This document shows positions 53,010 through 61,938 of a DNA stretch of 64,000 bases, piece by piece (the first letter of the stretch is position 1; each line of letters starts with the position of its first letter). Location of the stretch: the NCBI RefSeq assembly GCF_036429475.1, contig NZ_CP144125.1, positions 1,178,001 to 1,242,000 of the forward strand. The letters run 5' to 3'. The DNA is from Halalkalicoccus sp. CGA53. Its GTDB lineage: Archaea > Halobacteriota > Halobacteria > Halobacteriales > Halalkalicoccaceae. The notes under the pieces are model-generated. The model worked only from the letters and a program-made list of their open reading frames with translations. It did no database searches and had not been told where the DNA came from. The position numbers and the translations under genes are program-made.

Positions 53010-54227
53010 TCAGGGGTCGTCGTCGGCGTCGAACACCGAGGCTGCCGGCGTCCCGGACAGCACCGACCGTCCGATGACGCGCCCGCCGACGCCCATCAGG
53101 CTGATCACGTCGTCGGCGCCCACCCGTTCGAGTTTGTCGACGTGACTGGTGCCGACGGCCGCGGCCACGATCCGTACCTCCGGGCTCGCCGTCCGGGCGG
53201 CGAGCACCGCGAGGACGTCCTGTGCGTCGTCGAGCGTCGCGACGACGACGCCGCGTGCGTCGTCGATCCGGGCGTCCTCGAGCGCCTCCTCGGTCGTCGG
53301 GTCCGCGGTCAAGACGTTGACGCCGCGGCCGTCGAGCGCCGACGCGACGTCCGCATCCGGCGTCACGACCACGATGTCGGTCTCCTCGCCGAGTTCTTCG
53401 AGCAACGGTTCCGTGATTTCGCTGTAGCCGAGGACGAGCACGTGGTCCTCGAGCAGTGTGAGCTCCGATGGTGTCATTTGTCCGACAGCGGCGGCCATTC
53501 GAGATTCGATCGCCGGGATGACGAGCGCGCCGATCGCCGCCGTGAACGCGCCCGTTCCGAGGAGGATGATGGAGAGCGAGAACCAGCGCGCCTCGGCGGA
53601 CAGCGGTGCGATGTCGCCGTAGCCGACGGTCGCGATGGAGACGATCACGTAGTAGACGGCGTCGGTCCAGGTCTCGAGGCCCTCGAACTGCTCTCGCAGC
53701 GCGTAGGAGCCCACGGTGCCGTAGGCGACCACGCCGACGATCGACGAGAGCGAGGCGATCTGGAGCGAGGAGAGTTCGACCCGCCGATCGAAGGCCCCCC
53801 GGTTGATCAGGAGCAACACGACGGTCACGGCGAGCACGACCAGGAGCGGGATCTCGGTCGTCTGGCCCGTCGAGAGCGGGACGAGCGCCTGAAGGGGCAC
53901 GAGGGCGACCGCGACCCACCACGCGACCCGCTTTCGACGTCCGAGTCCGGCGAGGACGGGAACGAGCACGAACGCGAAGAGGACGTTCGCGAACCGGACG
54001 TAGCTCTCGGCGTCGGCGACGTCCGCCAGCGGCCCGGCGAGCGTCAGCGACGGCTCGCTCAGGTTCGAGAGCCCCGTGACGAACGAGAGTACCGCGAGGA
54101 CGCCGACCGACGCCACGGTCGCCTTCGCCCCCGTGACCTCCTCCCAGTAGACGAACGGGACCCGCTCGGTGTGGTAGAACACCCGTTCGAGCGCGGTGTC
54201 GGACCGCTCGCTCGTGTCGTTCGTCAC
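53010..54227 (-). CDS. Ion channel with RCK/TrkA-N domain (K+ channel)
   Basis: 405 residues. Several N-terminal helices (about 35-60, 80-100, 105-145) precede a pore unit whose selectivity filter is TVGYGD at residues 200-205, followed by the pore-lining helix (SLSIILLGTGAFTAAIGALV). After a short linker comes a Rossmann RCK domain starting HVLVLGYSEIT at about residue 264; the usual GxGxxG is replaced by GYSEIT, so nucleotide binding may be altered. It would move K+ down its gradient and help set ionic balance, fitting osmolyte transport next door. Confidence 0.88.
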   Translation of the reverse strand: MTNDTSERSDTALERVFYHTERVPFVYWEEVTGAKATVASVGVLAVLSFVTGLSNLSEPSLTLAGPLADVADAESYVRFANVLFAFVLVPVLAGLGRRKRVAWWVAVALVPLQALVPLSTGQTTEIPLLVVLAVTVVLLLINRGAFDRRVELSSLQIASLSSIVGVVAYGTVGSYALREQFEGLETWTDAVYYVIVSIATVGYGDIAPLSAEARWFSLSIILLGTGAFTAAIGALVIPAIESRMAAAVGQMTPSELTLLEDHVLVLGYSEITEPLLEELGEETDIVVVTPDADVASALDGRGVNVLTADPTTEEALEDARIDDARGVVVATLDDAQDVLAVLAARTASPEVRIVAAAVGTSHVDKLERVGADDVISLMGVGGRVIGRSVLSGTPAASVFDADDDP

Positions 54228-54323
54228 CGTGAGACACCTACGGCGCTGTCGGATATAAATGGTGACGGCGACCGATCCCCTCTCCCGTACTCGACTCTCA
54301 CCGAACCCCGTCTCCCCCGTCGG

Positions 54324-54770
54324 TCACTCCCGTCTGACCTCGCCCATCCGGAGGGCGGTGACCGGGACGTTCGACGACCGGACGACCTTCTCGGTGACCG
54401 ACCCGACCAGTCCGCCGAACCGGCCGCGGTAGCCGGCGACCATCACGATCAGGTCGATCCCCTTGTCGTCGGCGTAGGTGACGATCTCCTCGTGGACGGT
54501 GCCGGACACGATCGCGGTGTCGCAGGTGACTCCGGCGGCCTCGGCCTTCTCACGCACCGCGCCGGTGACCTTCTCCCCGTACGCACGGTACTCCCGTTTC
54601 ATCTCCTCCTCGTCGCCGTGGATGTACGGGGTCCGCGGCGCGCCCGGGAGATCCATCACGTAGAGCGCGTGGATCGACGCGTCGAGTGCCTTCGCCAGCT
54701 CGATGCCGTGGTCGGCCGCCTTCTCCGATTTCCGCCCCCCGTCGGTGGGTATCAGGATTCGTTTGTACAT
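54324..54770 (-). CDS. Universal stress protein (UspA family)
   Basis: 148 residues from the ATG at 54770 (MYKRILIPTDGGRKSEKAA); an ATG three codons earlier at 54779 is equally possible. The ATP-binding signature VAGYRGRFGGLVGSVTEKVV shows a G-x2-G-x9-G type loop with the expected terminal S/T replaced in part by SVT. USPs bind ATP or dimerise and are induced by stress. The TATA-like AATTTATTAAAC at 54808-54818 lies about 35 bp upstream. It is divergent from the second BCCT gene. Confidence 0.9.
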   Translation of the reverse strand: MYKRILIPTDGGRKSEKAADHGIELAKALDASIHALYVMDLPGAPRTPYIHGDEEEMKREYRAYGEKVTGAVREKAEAAGVTCDTAIVSGTVHEEIVTYADDKGIDLIVMVAGYRGRFGGLVGSVTEKVVRSSNVPVTALRMGEVRRE

Positions 54771-54779
54771 TGCTGACAC

Positions 54780-55168
54780 GCTCCCTGGCCGCCAGTTCTC
54801 CTCGGCGTTTAATAAATTTTCGCCAGAGACGTATCGGCTCGGCAGTCAGACCGGTTTCGGCCTCCGAAGCCGCCGTACAGCGTCGAGACCCGATGAAAGT
54901 GATGAGCAAACTTTATAACGATTTGGGGTGAACCCCGACCATGGCATGACTGAGGTGCGTGCTAACACCCAGTGTGGACTGGGGAGACCCCTCGTATCGT
55001 CGGGGGGTTCGCGGTACTCGGCGGGGGGAACCGGCCGCGGCGGCTCCCGGACGGCGGGCGACACCGCTGCGTCGAGGGGAGATCCGACACGACAGGAGGG
55101 AACGGACATGACACACCGATCGAACGAACGGAGTGGGACAGGAACGGAACCGAACGGGAGGGCGAGCT
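54780..55168 (+). promoter_or_regulatory. Divergent promoters and long structured leader of the second BCCT gene
   Basis: The left end serves the stress-protein gene. A TATA-like CTTTATAACG at 54911-54920 would start a rightward transcript near 54941, about 230 nt before the BCCT ATG, which is unusually long for a haloarchaeal leader. The leader is rich in G-runs (54975-55055) able to fold. A 76-codon frame from ATG 54946 reads through it and ends at 55176, overlapping the BCCT start. Its product would be Gly/Ser/Arg-rich and unlike haloarchaeal proteins, so it is not called as a gene. Confidence 0.4.
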
Positions 55169-56857
55169 ATGTCTGACGCCGACGCGGACGGCTTCCACCA
55201 GGACGTCTTCTACGCCGACACCGACAGGGAACCCGGCGAGGACAACGTCCAGTTCGCCGGCTTCGACGTCCAGCCGGTGGTCTTCGGCGTCGCCGTCGGG
55301 GTGATCCTGTTGTTCGTCGTTGTGACGCTGGGGGTCGGGGAGGAGACCGCGGGGGCGGCGTTCCAGTCGATCCAGGACACCATCGCGAACTACCTCGGCT
55401 GGTTCTACATCCTCTGTGCGAACGTCTTCATCGCGGTGGTGCTCTACTTCGGCCTCGGCAAGTACGGCTCGATCAGGATCGGCGGCCCGACACAGGAGAC
55501 GGAGTTCAGCGACTTCTCCTGGCTGGCGATGCTGTTCAGCGCCGGGATGGGGATCGGGCTGATGTTCTGGAGCGTCGGCGAGCCGATCTGGCACTACAGC
55601 GCGCCGCCGTACGGCGAGGCGGAGACGGCCGCGGCGGCCGAGACATCGATGGTCGCGACCTTCTTCCACTGGGGGATCCACCCGTGGGCGATCTACGGCA
55701 TCGTCGCGCTCGGACTCGCCTTCTACGCCTACAACCGGGGACTGCCGTTGACGTTCCGGTCGCTGTTCTGGCCGTTGCTGGGCGAGCGGATCTACGGCTG
55801 GCCGGGCCACCTCATCGACATCCTCGCGATCTTCGCGACGGCGTTCGGCCTCGCGACCTCGCTCGGCCTCGGCGCCCAGCAGGTAAACGCCGGGGTCAAC
55901 GCCGTCTCCGGCGAGTTCCTCGGCTCGGCGGTCCCCGTCAGCACCACGGTCCAGGTGATCCTGATCGCGATCATCACCGCGATGGCCACCGTCTCCGTCT
56001 GGGCCGGCCTCGACAAGGGGGTCAAGCGGCTGAGCCAGCTCAACGTCTACCTGATGCTCGCGCTGCTCGCGACGATCCTCGTGGTCGGCCCGACGGTGTT
56101 CATCTTCGAGACGTTCGTCCAGACGCTCGGGGCATACGTCGCGACGCTGCCCACGCTCGCGTTCTGGACCGCGAGCTACGAGGGCGGCAGCGAGGGCTGG
56201 CAGGCCGGCTGGACGATCTTCTACTGGGGCTGGTGGATCGCGTGGTCGCCGTTCGTCGGGATGTTCATCGCCCGTATCTCGAAGGGCCGGACGATCCGCG
56301 AGTTCGTCCTCGCGGTCCTGCTCCTGCCCGCGCTGTTCTCCTTCTTCTGGATGTCGGCGTTCGGCGGCACCGCGCTCCACTTCGAGCTGTTCACCGACCA
56401 GAGCATCATCGAGGCGGTCCAGGCCGACGCGGCGGTCGCGATGTTCGAACTGTTCGCGATGCTGCCGCTCGCGATCCTCCTCTCGCTGGTCGCCATCGTC
56501 CTGGTGGTCTCCTTCTTCGTCACCTCCTCGGACTCCGGCTCGCTCGTACTGGGGAGCATCAGCGAGGGCGGCAAGGACGACGCGACGCGCCCGACGCGGG
56601 TCTCCTGGGCCGTCTTCGAGGGCCTCATCGCCGCCGTGTTGCTCATCGGCGGCGGGCTCACCGCGCTCCAGACCGCGTCGATCGTCACCGGGCTCCCGTT
56701 CGCGGTCGTCCTGCTGTTGATCTGTTACACGCTCTGGGTGGGCCTCGCGAAGGAGCACCGGTTGCTCCAGCGCGACGACGTCCAGCGACAGCTCAGACAG
56801 TACCAGGACCAGGAGCGGCCCGAGCGCAGCCCGGGGGCCGCCCCGACCGACGACTGA
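55169..56857 (+). CDS. BCCT-family transporter, canonical type
   Basis: 562 residues from the ATG at 55169 (MSDADADGFHQDVFYADTDR, an acidic N-terminus before TM1). Twelve helices. The glycine stretch SAGMGIGLMFWSVGEPIWHY and the Trp-rich TM8 signature GWTIFYWGWWIAWSPFVG are textbook BCCT, followed by MFIARISKGRTIREF. Expected substrates are glycine betaine, choline, dimethylglycine or similar, imported with Na+ or H+. It sits between the stress protein and fhs. A long leader may control it. Its C-terminal tail is charged, which in BetP-like proteins senses osmotic state. Confidence 0.93.
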   Translation: MSDADADGFHQDVFYADTDREPGEDNVQFAGFDVQPVVFGVAVGVILLFVVVTLGVGEETAGAAFQSIQDTIANYLGWFYILCANVFIAVVLYFGLGKYGSIRIGGPTQETEFSDFSWLAMLFSAGMGIGLMFWSVGEPIWHYSAPPYGEAETAAAAETSMVATFFHWGIHPWAIYGIVALGLAFYAYNRGLPLTFRSLFWPLLGERIYGWPGHLIDILAIFATAFGLATSLGLGAQQVNAGVNAVSGEFLGSAVPVSTTVQVILIAIITAMATVSVWAGLDKGVKRLSQLNVYLMLALLATILVVGPTVFIFETFVQTLGAYVATLPTLAFWTASYEGGSEGWQAGWTIFYWGWWIAWSPFVGMFIARISKGRTIREFVLAVLLLPALFSFFWMSAFGGTALHFELFTDQSIIEAVQADAAVAMFELFAMLPLAILLSLVAIVLVVSFFVTSSDSGSLVLGSISEGGKDDATRPTRVSWAVFEGLIAAVLLIGGGLTALQTASIVTGLPFAVVLLLICYTLWVGLAKEHRLLQRDDVQRQLRQYQDQERPERSPGAAPTDD

Positions 56858-56862
56858 CTTCT

Positions 56863-57018
56863 CTACCCCTTCGTCTCGCGCACGTAAAGCGACAGACTCA
56901 GGAGCAGACAACAGAGCCCGGCGATCAGGAGCTCACCGCTCGCGAGCATCGCGAGCGCGGCCAGGAGCGCGAGGACCGCTCCCGCGGTCGCGACCGTCCG
57001 CACGGTGGTCCGTCTCAC
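56863..57018 (-). CDS. 51-residue membrane microprotein
   Basis: A short frame from GTG 57018 to the stop at 56865-56863: MRRTTVRTVATAGAVLALLA at the N-terminus, then a second hydrophobic stretch (ELLIAGLCCLLLSLSLYV) and the end RETKG. Two membrane helices with basic ends facing the cytoplasm (positive-inside) are what a real small membrane protein looks like. It converges on the second BCCT gene with a 5-bp gap and could modulate it. No family recognised. The start codon and expression are unproven. Confidence 0.5.
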   Translation of the reverse strand: MRRTTVRTVATAGAVLALLAALAMLASGELLIAGLCCLLLSLSLYVRETKG

Positions 57019-57084
57019 GGTTTCTCGAGAACGGTACGCCCCCCGAGGTGTTACCTCTTCGGGCGACCCGAACGCCGCCCGCTC

Positions 57085-57190
57085 ATAGGGATCATCCTCG
57101 GAGTTCGTCGTTCCTCGATCAGGGATCGGAGGACGTCGAAGGCGTGTGGACCTACGAGGTCCGGTTGGCGACGACGATCACTCTCAGAAC
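57085..57190. repeat. Family 2 structured repeat, copy 1
   Basis: About 105 bp, roughly three-quarters identical by eye to 63638-63744 in the same orientation. The ends are imperfect inverted repeats. The right end reads on the minus strand as TGAGAGTGATCGTCGTCG and begins with the fhs stop codon itself. Internal hairpins are CCTCGATC against GATCGGAGG (one bulge) and the perfect GGACCT-acg-AGGTCC. Copy 2 has hairpins at the same places with different bases. Confidence 0.6.
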
Positions 57191-58899
57191 AGCCCGGAGA
57201 TCGTCCCCTCGTCGTCGATGTCCATGTCCGCGGCGGCGGGCCGACCGGGCAGCCCCGGCAGCGTCAGCACGTCCGCGGTGAGCGCGACGAGGAATCCGGC
57301 GCCCGCCGAGGGGTAGATCTCGCGCACCGTGAGCGTCCAGTTCTCGGGGACGCCTTTCTTGCTCGAGTCGTCACTCAGCGAGTGGAACGTCTTCGAGACG
57401 ACGATCGGCATCTCGTCCATCCCCATCGCCTCCAGTCGGTCGATGTCCTTCCTCGCGCTTCCCTCGAACTCGACGCCGTCGGCGCCGTAGATCTCCCTCG
57501 CGATCGTCTCGATCTTCGACTCGATCGACTCGTCGAGGTCGTAGAGGAACTCGAACTCCTCGTCGTGGTCCTCCGTGGCTTCGACGACCGCCTCCGCGAG
57601 GTCGGTTCCGCCCTCGCCACCCTCGGCGAACACGGTCGACTCCGCCGCCCTGATCCCGCGGTCCGCACAGTGTTCGACGACCGTCTCGATCTCGCGGTCG
57701 GTGTCCTGGGGGAAGCGGTTGATCGCGACGACTACCGGTAAGCCGTAGGATTCGAGGTTGTCGGCGTGTTTGTCGAGGTTCTCGAGACCCTTCTCGACGG
57801 CTTCGACGTCCTCCTCTTCGAGCGCGTCCATGTCCGGCGGCCACATCTCCTGGCCGTGGTACTTGAGCGCCCGGATCGAGCAGACGAGGACGACGGCATC
57901 GGGTACCGTGTCACCGAACCGGCTCACCACGTCGAGGAACTTCTCCGCGCCGAGGTCGGAGCCGAAGCCGGCCTCGGTCACGAGCCAGTCGGCCATCCCG
58001 AAGGCGACCTCGTCGGCGATCAGCGAGTTCGTCCCGTGGGCGATGTTCGCGAACGGGCCGGCGTGGATCAGCGCGGGCGTCCCCTCGATCGTCTGGACGA
58101 CGTTCGGCTTGAGCGCGTCCCGGAGCAGGAGTGTCACCGCGCCGGTCGCCTCGACGTCGTCGGCGGTCACCGGCTCGCCCTCCTCGTCGTAGGCGACGAC
58201 GATCCGGCCGACGCGCTGTTTCAGGTCGGAGAGGTCGGAGGCGAGCGCGAGCACCGCCATCAGCTCCGAGGCGGCGGTGAGGACGAACCCTCCCTCCCTC
58301 GTCGTCCCACCGGCGCTCCCACCGAGACCGAGCACCGTCTCGCGCAGCGCCCGGTCGTTCATGTCGATCGACCGCGGCCAGACGATCTCGTTCGTGTCGA
58401 TCTCTAACTCGTTGCCCTTCGAGACGTGGGCGTCGACCATCGCCGCGATCAGGTTGTGCGCCGCCGTCAGCGCGTGGATGTCCCCCGTGAAGTGGAGGTT
58501 GATGTCCTCCATCGGGAGCACTTGCGAGTAGCCGCCGCCGGCGGCCCCGCCCTTGATCCCGAAGACCGGCCCCAGAGACGGCTCGCGGATCGCGATCATC
58601 GCCTCTCTCCCCACCCGATTGAACGCCTGTCCCAGTCCGACCGTCGTCACTGTCTTGCCCTCGCCCATCGGCGTGGGCGTCATCCCCGTCACGAGCACGA
58701 GCTTCCCGTCGCCCCGTCCACCCGCTTTCAGCCGCTCGACGGCGTCCATCGTGAGCTTCGCCTTGTGATCGCCGTAGAGTTCGAGGTCCGACCCCGAGAG
58801 GCCGAACGGCTCGACGACGTCCGTGATGTGCTCCAGCTCTACCGACTTCGCGATCTCGTAGTCCGACGGTACCGACGGCTCCGTGTCCTCGGATGGCAT
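57184..58899 (-). CDS. fhs: Formate-tetrahydrofolate ligase
   Basis: 571 residues from the ATG at 58899; an ATG at 58914 lies upstream, but a TATA-like CTTAACA at 58923-58930 predicts a transcript starting near 58901. The P-loop TPTPMGEGKTVTTVG, AIREPSLGPVFGIKGGAAGG and FTGDIHALTAAHNL are diagnostic. Forward it makes formyl-THF from formate and ATP; in catabolism it runs backward to yield formate and ATP. With folD and two GcvT-fused dehydrogenases nearby, the reverse direction fits. The stop codon lies in the right end of a family 2 repeat. Confidence 0.96.
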   Translation of the reverse strand: MPSEDTEPSVPSDYEIAKSVELEHITDVVEPFGLSGSDLELYGDHKAKLTMDAVERLKAGGRGDGKLVLVTGMTPTPMGEGKTVTTVGLGQAFNRVGREAMIAIREPSLGPVFGIKGGAAGGGYSQVLPMEDINLHFTGDIHALTAAHNLIAAMVDAHVSKGNELEIDTNEIVWPRSIDMNDRALRETVLGLGGSAGGTTREGGFVLTAASELMAVLALASDLSDLKQRVGRIVVAYDEEGEPVTADDVEATGAVTLLLRDALKPNVVQTIEGTPALIHAGPFANIAHGTNSLIADEVAFGMADWLVTEAGFGSDLGAEKFLDVVSRFGDTVPDAVVLVCSIRALKYHGQEMWPPDMDALEEEDVEAVEKGLENLDKHADNLESYGLPVVVAINRFPQDTDREIETVVEHCADRGIRAAESTVFAEGGEGGTDLAEAVVEATEDHDEEFEFLYDLDESIESKIETIAREIYGADGVEFEGSARKDIDRLEAMGMDEMPIVVSKTFHSLSDDSSKKGVPENWTLTVREIYPSAGAGFLVALTADVLTLPGLPGRPAAADMDIDDEGTISGLF

Positions 58900-58922
58900 A
58901 CGTCCACCATTCACCCGCCCGT

Positions 58923-58930
58923 GTTAAGAA
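58923..58930 (-). promoter_or_regulatory. TATA-like box of fhs
   Basis: TTCTTAAC on the minus strand is centred about 27 bp before the ATG at 58899, giving a leaderless or near-leaderless transcript and supporting that start. It lies in the 47-bp gap after the copy 2 dehydrogenase gene, so fhs has its own promoter although it may also be read from upstream. Confidence 0.45.
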
Positions 58931-58946
58931 AGTATTCGTTGGTCGA

Positions 58947-61586
58947 CTACGCGAGCACTCGCTCGCGCTCGGGGTCGTACAGTGGCTCTTCGCGCACCGT
59001 CGCGGCGTACCGCTCGCCCTCGTAGAGGATCTCTACCTGCGTACCCGGCTCCGCGTACTCCGGCGGGAGGTAGGCGTAAGCGACGCAGGCACCCACGGCG
59101 TAGCCGTACTCCGCGCTGTGGACGTAGCCGAGTACGTCCTCGCTATCGTGCGGCGGAGCCGCACTGTCCGCGGGATTCCGTCCCGCGCTATCCAGTACCG
59201 GCCGGTGGGCGAACACCACCGAATCCTCGTCGTCGAGCGTGAGACACGCGACCTCGTGGCGTCTGTCGTCGTCCTCTCTCGCCGCGGCGACGGCCTCCTT
59301 CCCGATGAACTCCGTGTCGAGATCGACCGCGAAGCCGAGGCCCGCCTCGTACGGGTCGTGCTCGGTGTGGAGGTCCTCGCCCCAGAGCCGGAAGCCCTTC
59401 TCGATGCGCAGCGCGTTCAGCGCGCCGTTGCCGAACGGCCGCAGGTCGTGGTCCTGACCCGCCTCCCAGAGGTGCCCCCAGAGCGTTTCTCCGTACTCGG
59501 TCGGGGTGTAGAGCTCCCAACCGAGCTCGCCGGGGTACGAGACGCGAAGCGCCCGCACGGGCACGTTCTTCACGAACAGCTCCTGGCTCGTGAAGTACCG
59601 AAAGCCCTCGTTCGAGAGGTCCGCGTCGGTGACCTCCGAGAGCACGTCCCGGGCGTTCGGCCCCGTGAGGACGAACGCGGCGAGGTTCGAGGTGACGTCC
59701 CGGACGAAGACGCCCTCGGGCGCCTGCTCCTTGATCCACGCGAGGTGGTTCCGGCCGACCTCCCGCCCCGTCGTCAGGATCAGGTACCGGTCGTCGTCCG
59801 TTCGCGTGACGGTGATGTCCGCGCGCACCCCGCCCGCCTCGTTGCACATGAGCGTGTAACGGACCTGACCGACGTCGATCTCCATGTCGTTCGTACAGAG
59901 GTGCTGGAGGAACTCCTCGGAACCGGCGCCCGCCACCTCCATCTTGTTGAACGAGGTCATGTCGTGGAGGCCGACCTCGTTCCTGACGTGGAGTGCCTCC
60001 GCCCCCTCGATCGGCGAGTAGTACCGCCCCTCCCAGCCCTCGCGATCGGGAATCCGCTCGCCGTATCGTTCGAGGAGGTCCTCGTTCGAGTCGAACCAGT
60101 GGGCCTCCTCCCAGCCCGCGTCGGCCCACAGCTCCGCGTCGAGCTCCTTCAGGGTGTGATAGACCGAGCTCCGGCGGATGTTCCGCTGGAAGTCCGTCCA
60201 GACCCACTTCGGGTGGACGACGTTGTAGACGATGCGGTACTGCTCGCCACCGACGTCGCGGGCGAACTCCCAGCTCCCCTCGTGGGGCTGGAACCTGTTG
60301 ACGTCGCAGTGAGCGAGGTCGATCGGGCCGTCGTCGAGCCGTGGGACGCCCTCTTCCATCCACTCCGCGATGGCCCGGCCTGCGCCGCCCGCGTGGGTGA
60401 TCCAGATCGCCGCGGCGGTCCAGAGCCCCGGGATCTCCTGGACCTCGCCCATCACGGGTAACCCGTTCGGTGACTCCGCGAACATCCCGTTGTAGGCGTG
60501 TTCGAGCTCCTTTCCCTTCGTGGCGGGCAGCAGTTCGTCGCTCGCCGCTCTCGGAGCCTTGTCCGGTCGGTCGGGATGGGTCGCCTCGTCGAGGTGGCGT
60601 TCGGTGAAGTCGTGTACGGAGGCCTGGTTACCGTCGGGGTCGTTCCCGCCGAGTTCCCTCGGGTCCGGGACGATCGGCTCGTGGTTGTACGAGCCGATGC
60701 CGTAGGAGTCGCCGTGGGTCCGGAAGTACATCGCGTGGTCCTGGTCGCGGAGGATCGGTCGATCCGGCGCGGTGAGCAGTCGATCCGCCTTCTCGCCGGA
60801 GACCTCGCGGTAGTTCGCGTAGACCGGATCCGAGGCGACGTCCTGGCCGTCGGCGAGTTCCTCGAGGGGTTCGGTCATCGTGTACTGGTGTTCGACCGGC
60901 GTCACCGGCAGGTGGACGCCCACCGCGTCGCCCAGCTGGCGCGCCCAGATGTTCGTCGCGATCAGTACCTCCTCGCAGGCGATGGTGCCGTTTTCGGTCA
61001 CGACGCCGGCCACGCCGTCGCTATCGGTCTCGATGTCTACGACGGGGGTGTGTGGGACGAACGTCGCCCCGCGGTCCATCGCCTCGCGGGCGAGCGCCGC
61101 ACACGCCCGCACGCCCGACGCCTGGCCGTCCGTCGGCGAGTAGTAGCCGCCCTGGATCACGTCGGGGTTCACGAGCGGGAGGTGTTCGGTGACCTCCTCC
61201 GGCGTCAGCAGCTGTGGGTCCGGTACCCCCCACGCGCTCGCGTGTTCGACCCGGCGCTGGAGGTACTCCATCCGCTCGTCCGTTCGGCCGACCTCGATGC
61301 CGCCGACCTCGTTGTAGATCTCTCCCCCCTCGGCGTCGCGCAGCCCGGAGTAGAGCTCTCGACTGTAGCAGGCGAACTTCGAGAGCACCTTCTCCTCGGC
61401 GGTTTGGAACATGATCCCCGGCGCGTGCGTCGAGGAGCCGCCGGTCGTCGGCAGCGGCCCCCGGTCGACGACGACGACGTCCTCGCGTCCCATCCCGGTC
61501 AGGTGGTACGCAGCGCTGCAGCCGACGATCCCCGCGCCGACGACGACGGTTCCCGCCTCGGCTGGCGGGCTAGTCTCGGATGACAT
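58947..61586 (-). CDS. GcvT-fused FAD oxidoreductase, dimethylglycine/sarcosine dehydrogenase family (copy 2)
   Basis: 879 residues. The N-terminus has VVVGAGIVGCSAAYHLTGMG and GGSSTHAPGIMFQ, where His54 aligns with the covalent-FAD histidine of Arthrobacter dimethylglycine oxidase, whose motif is nearly the same. The C-terminal GcvT-like domain (about 480-860) has VSYPGELGWELYTPTEYGET and binds tetrahydrofolate. It is closer to classical dimethylglycine oxidase/dehydrogenase than copy 1. The two paralogues could act in sequence, dimethylglycine then sarcosine. It lies 47 bp upstream of fhs on the same strand. A TATA-like CTATTTGCG about 30 bp upstream predicts a short leader. Confidence 0.88.
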   Translation of the reverse strand: MSSETSPPAEAGTVVVGAGIVGCSAAYHLTGMGREDVVVVDRGPLPTTGGSSTHAPGIMFQTAEEKVLSKFACYSRELYSGLRDAEGGEIYNEVGGIEVGRTDERMEYLQRRVEHASAWGVPDPQLLTPEEVTEHLPLVNPDVIQGGYYSPTDGQASGVRACAALAREAMDRGATFVPHTPVVDIETDSDGVAGVVTENGTIACEEVLIATNIWARQLGDAVGVHLPVTPVEHQYTMTEPLEELADGQDVASDPVYANYREVSGEKADRLLTAPDRPILRDQDHAMYFRTHGDSYGIGSYNHEPIVPDPRELGGNDPDGNQASVHDFTERHLDEATHPDRPDKAPRAASDELLPATKGKELEHAYNGMFAESPNGLPVMGEVQEIPGLWTAAAIWITHAGGAGRAIAEWMEEGVPRLDDGPIDLAHCDVNRFQPHEGSWEFARDVGGEQYRIVYNVVHPKWVWTDFQRNIRRSSVYHTLKELDAELWADAGWEEAHWFDSNEDLLERYGERIPDREGWEGRYYSPIEGAEALHVRNEVGLHDMTSFNKMEVAGAGSEEFLQHLCTNDMEIDVGQVRYTLMCNEAGGVRADITVTRTDDDRYLILTTGREVGRNHLAWIKEQAPEGVFVRDVTSNLAAFVLTGPNARDVLSEVTDADLSNEGFRYFTSQELFVKNVPVRALRVSYPGELGWELYTPTEYGETLWGHLWEAGQDHDLRPFGNGALNALRIEKGFRLWGEDLHTEHDPYEAGLGFAVDLDTEFIGKEAVAAAREDDDRRHEVACLTLDDEDSVVFAHRPVLDSAGRNPADSAAPPHDSEDVLGYVHSAEYGYAVGACVAYAYLPPEYAEPGTQVEILYEGERYAATVREEPLYDPERERVLA

Positions 61587-61938
61587 GACGTGCTACACCG
61601 TTCCGATCACATTCGCAAATAGCTTCCGCCATATCGACGGCCCGCCAGTCCCCGGTTTCGGGGCCAACGCGGCGCGGCCGGCCGCCGGAGATCCGCTCGC
61701 AGCGAGTAGATATCCCCGACAGAAAGCGAAAGGAGCGAACGACAGCTCCGTCGCGACGAACATATCGACCCCAGAATGGCGACCTCTCTCTACAGGGCAT
61801 TCGCTCGAATCGGCCACGTCCGCGACTAAATTCCAAACCAATGAACAGTTCGCCCACACGCTGCGATTCGGTCAGAGGCCGCACAAACTTCACCAAATGC
61901 CTACAATGGCTGGTTCGTCCTATTCGACTCTCGTTACG
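61587..61938. other. Divergent promoter region
   Basis: 352 bp between the copy 2 dehydrogenase (leftward) and the cupin gene (rightward). No gene seen; open frames here have poor composition. CTATTTGCG near 61616 is the likely leftward TATA box, and ACTAAATTCC near 61828 a rightward one. CCCCGGTTTCGGGGCC (about 61656-61671) is a tight hairpin. Confidence 0.4.

Noticed and set aside
54946-55176. 76-codon frame in the BCCT leader.
   Set aside because: Composition (Gly, Ser, Arg, Thr) unlike the neighbours; kept only as a possible regulatory leader frame, not as a gene.
61570-61896. Minus-strand frames of 88 and 108 codons in the spacer before the cupin gene.
   Set aside because: No family likeness; they overlap the probable promoters of both flanking genes.
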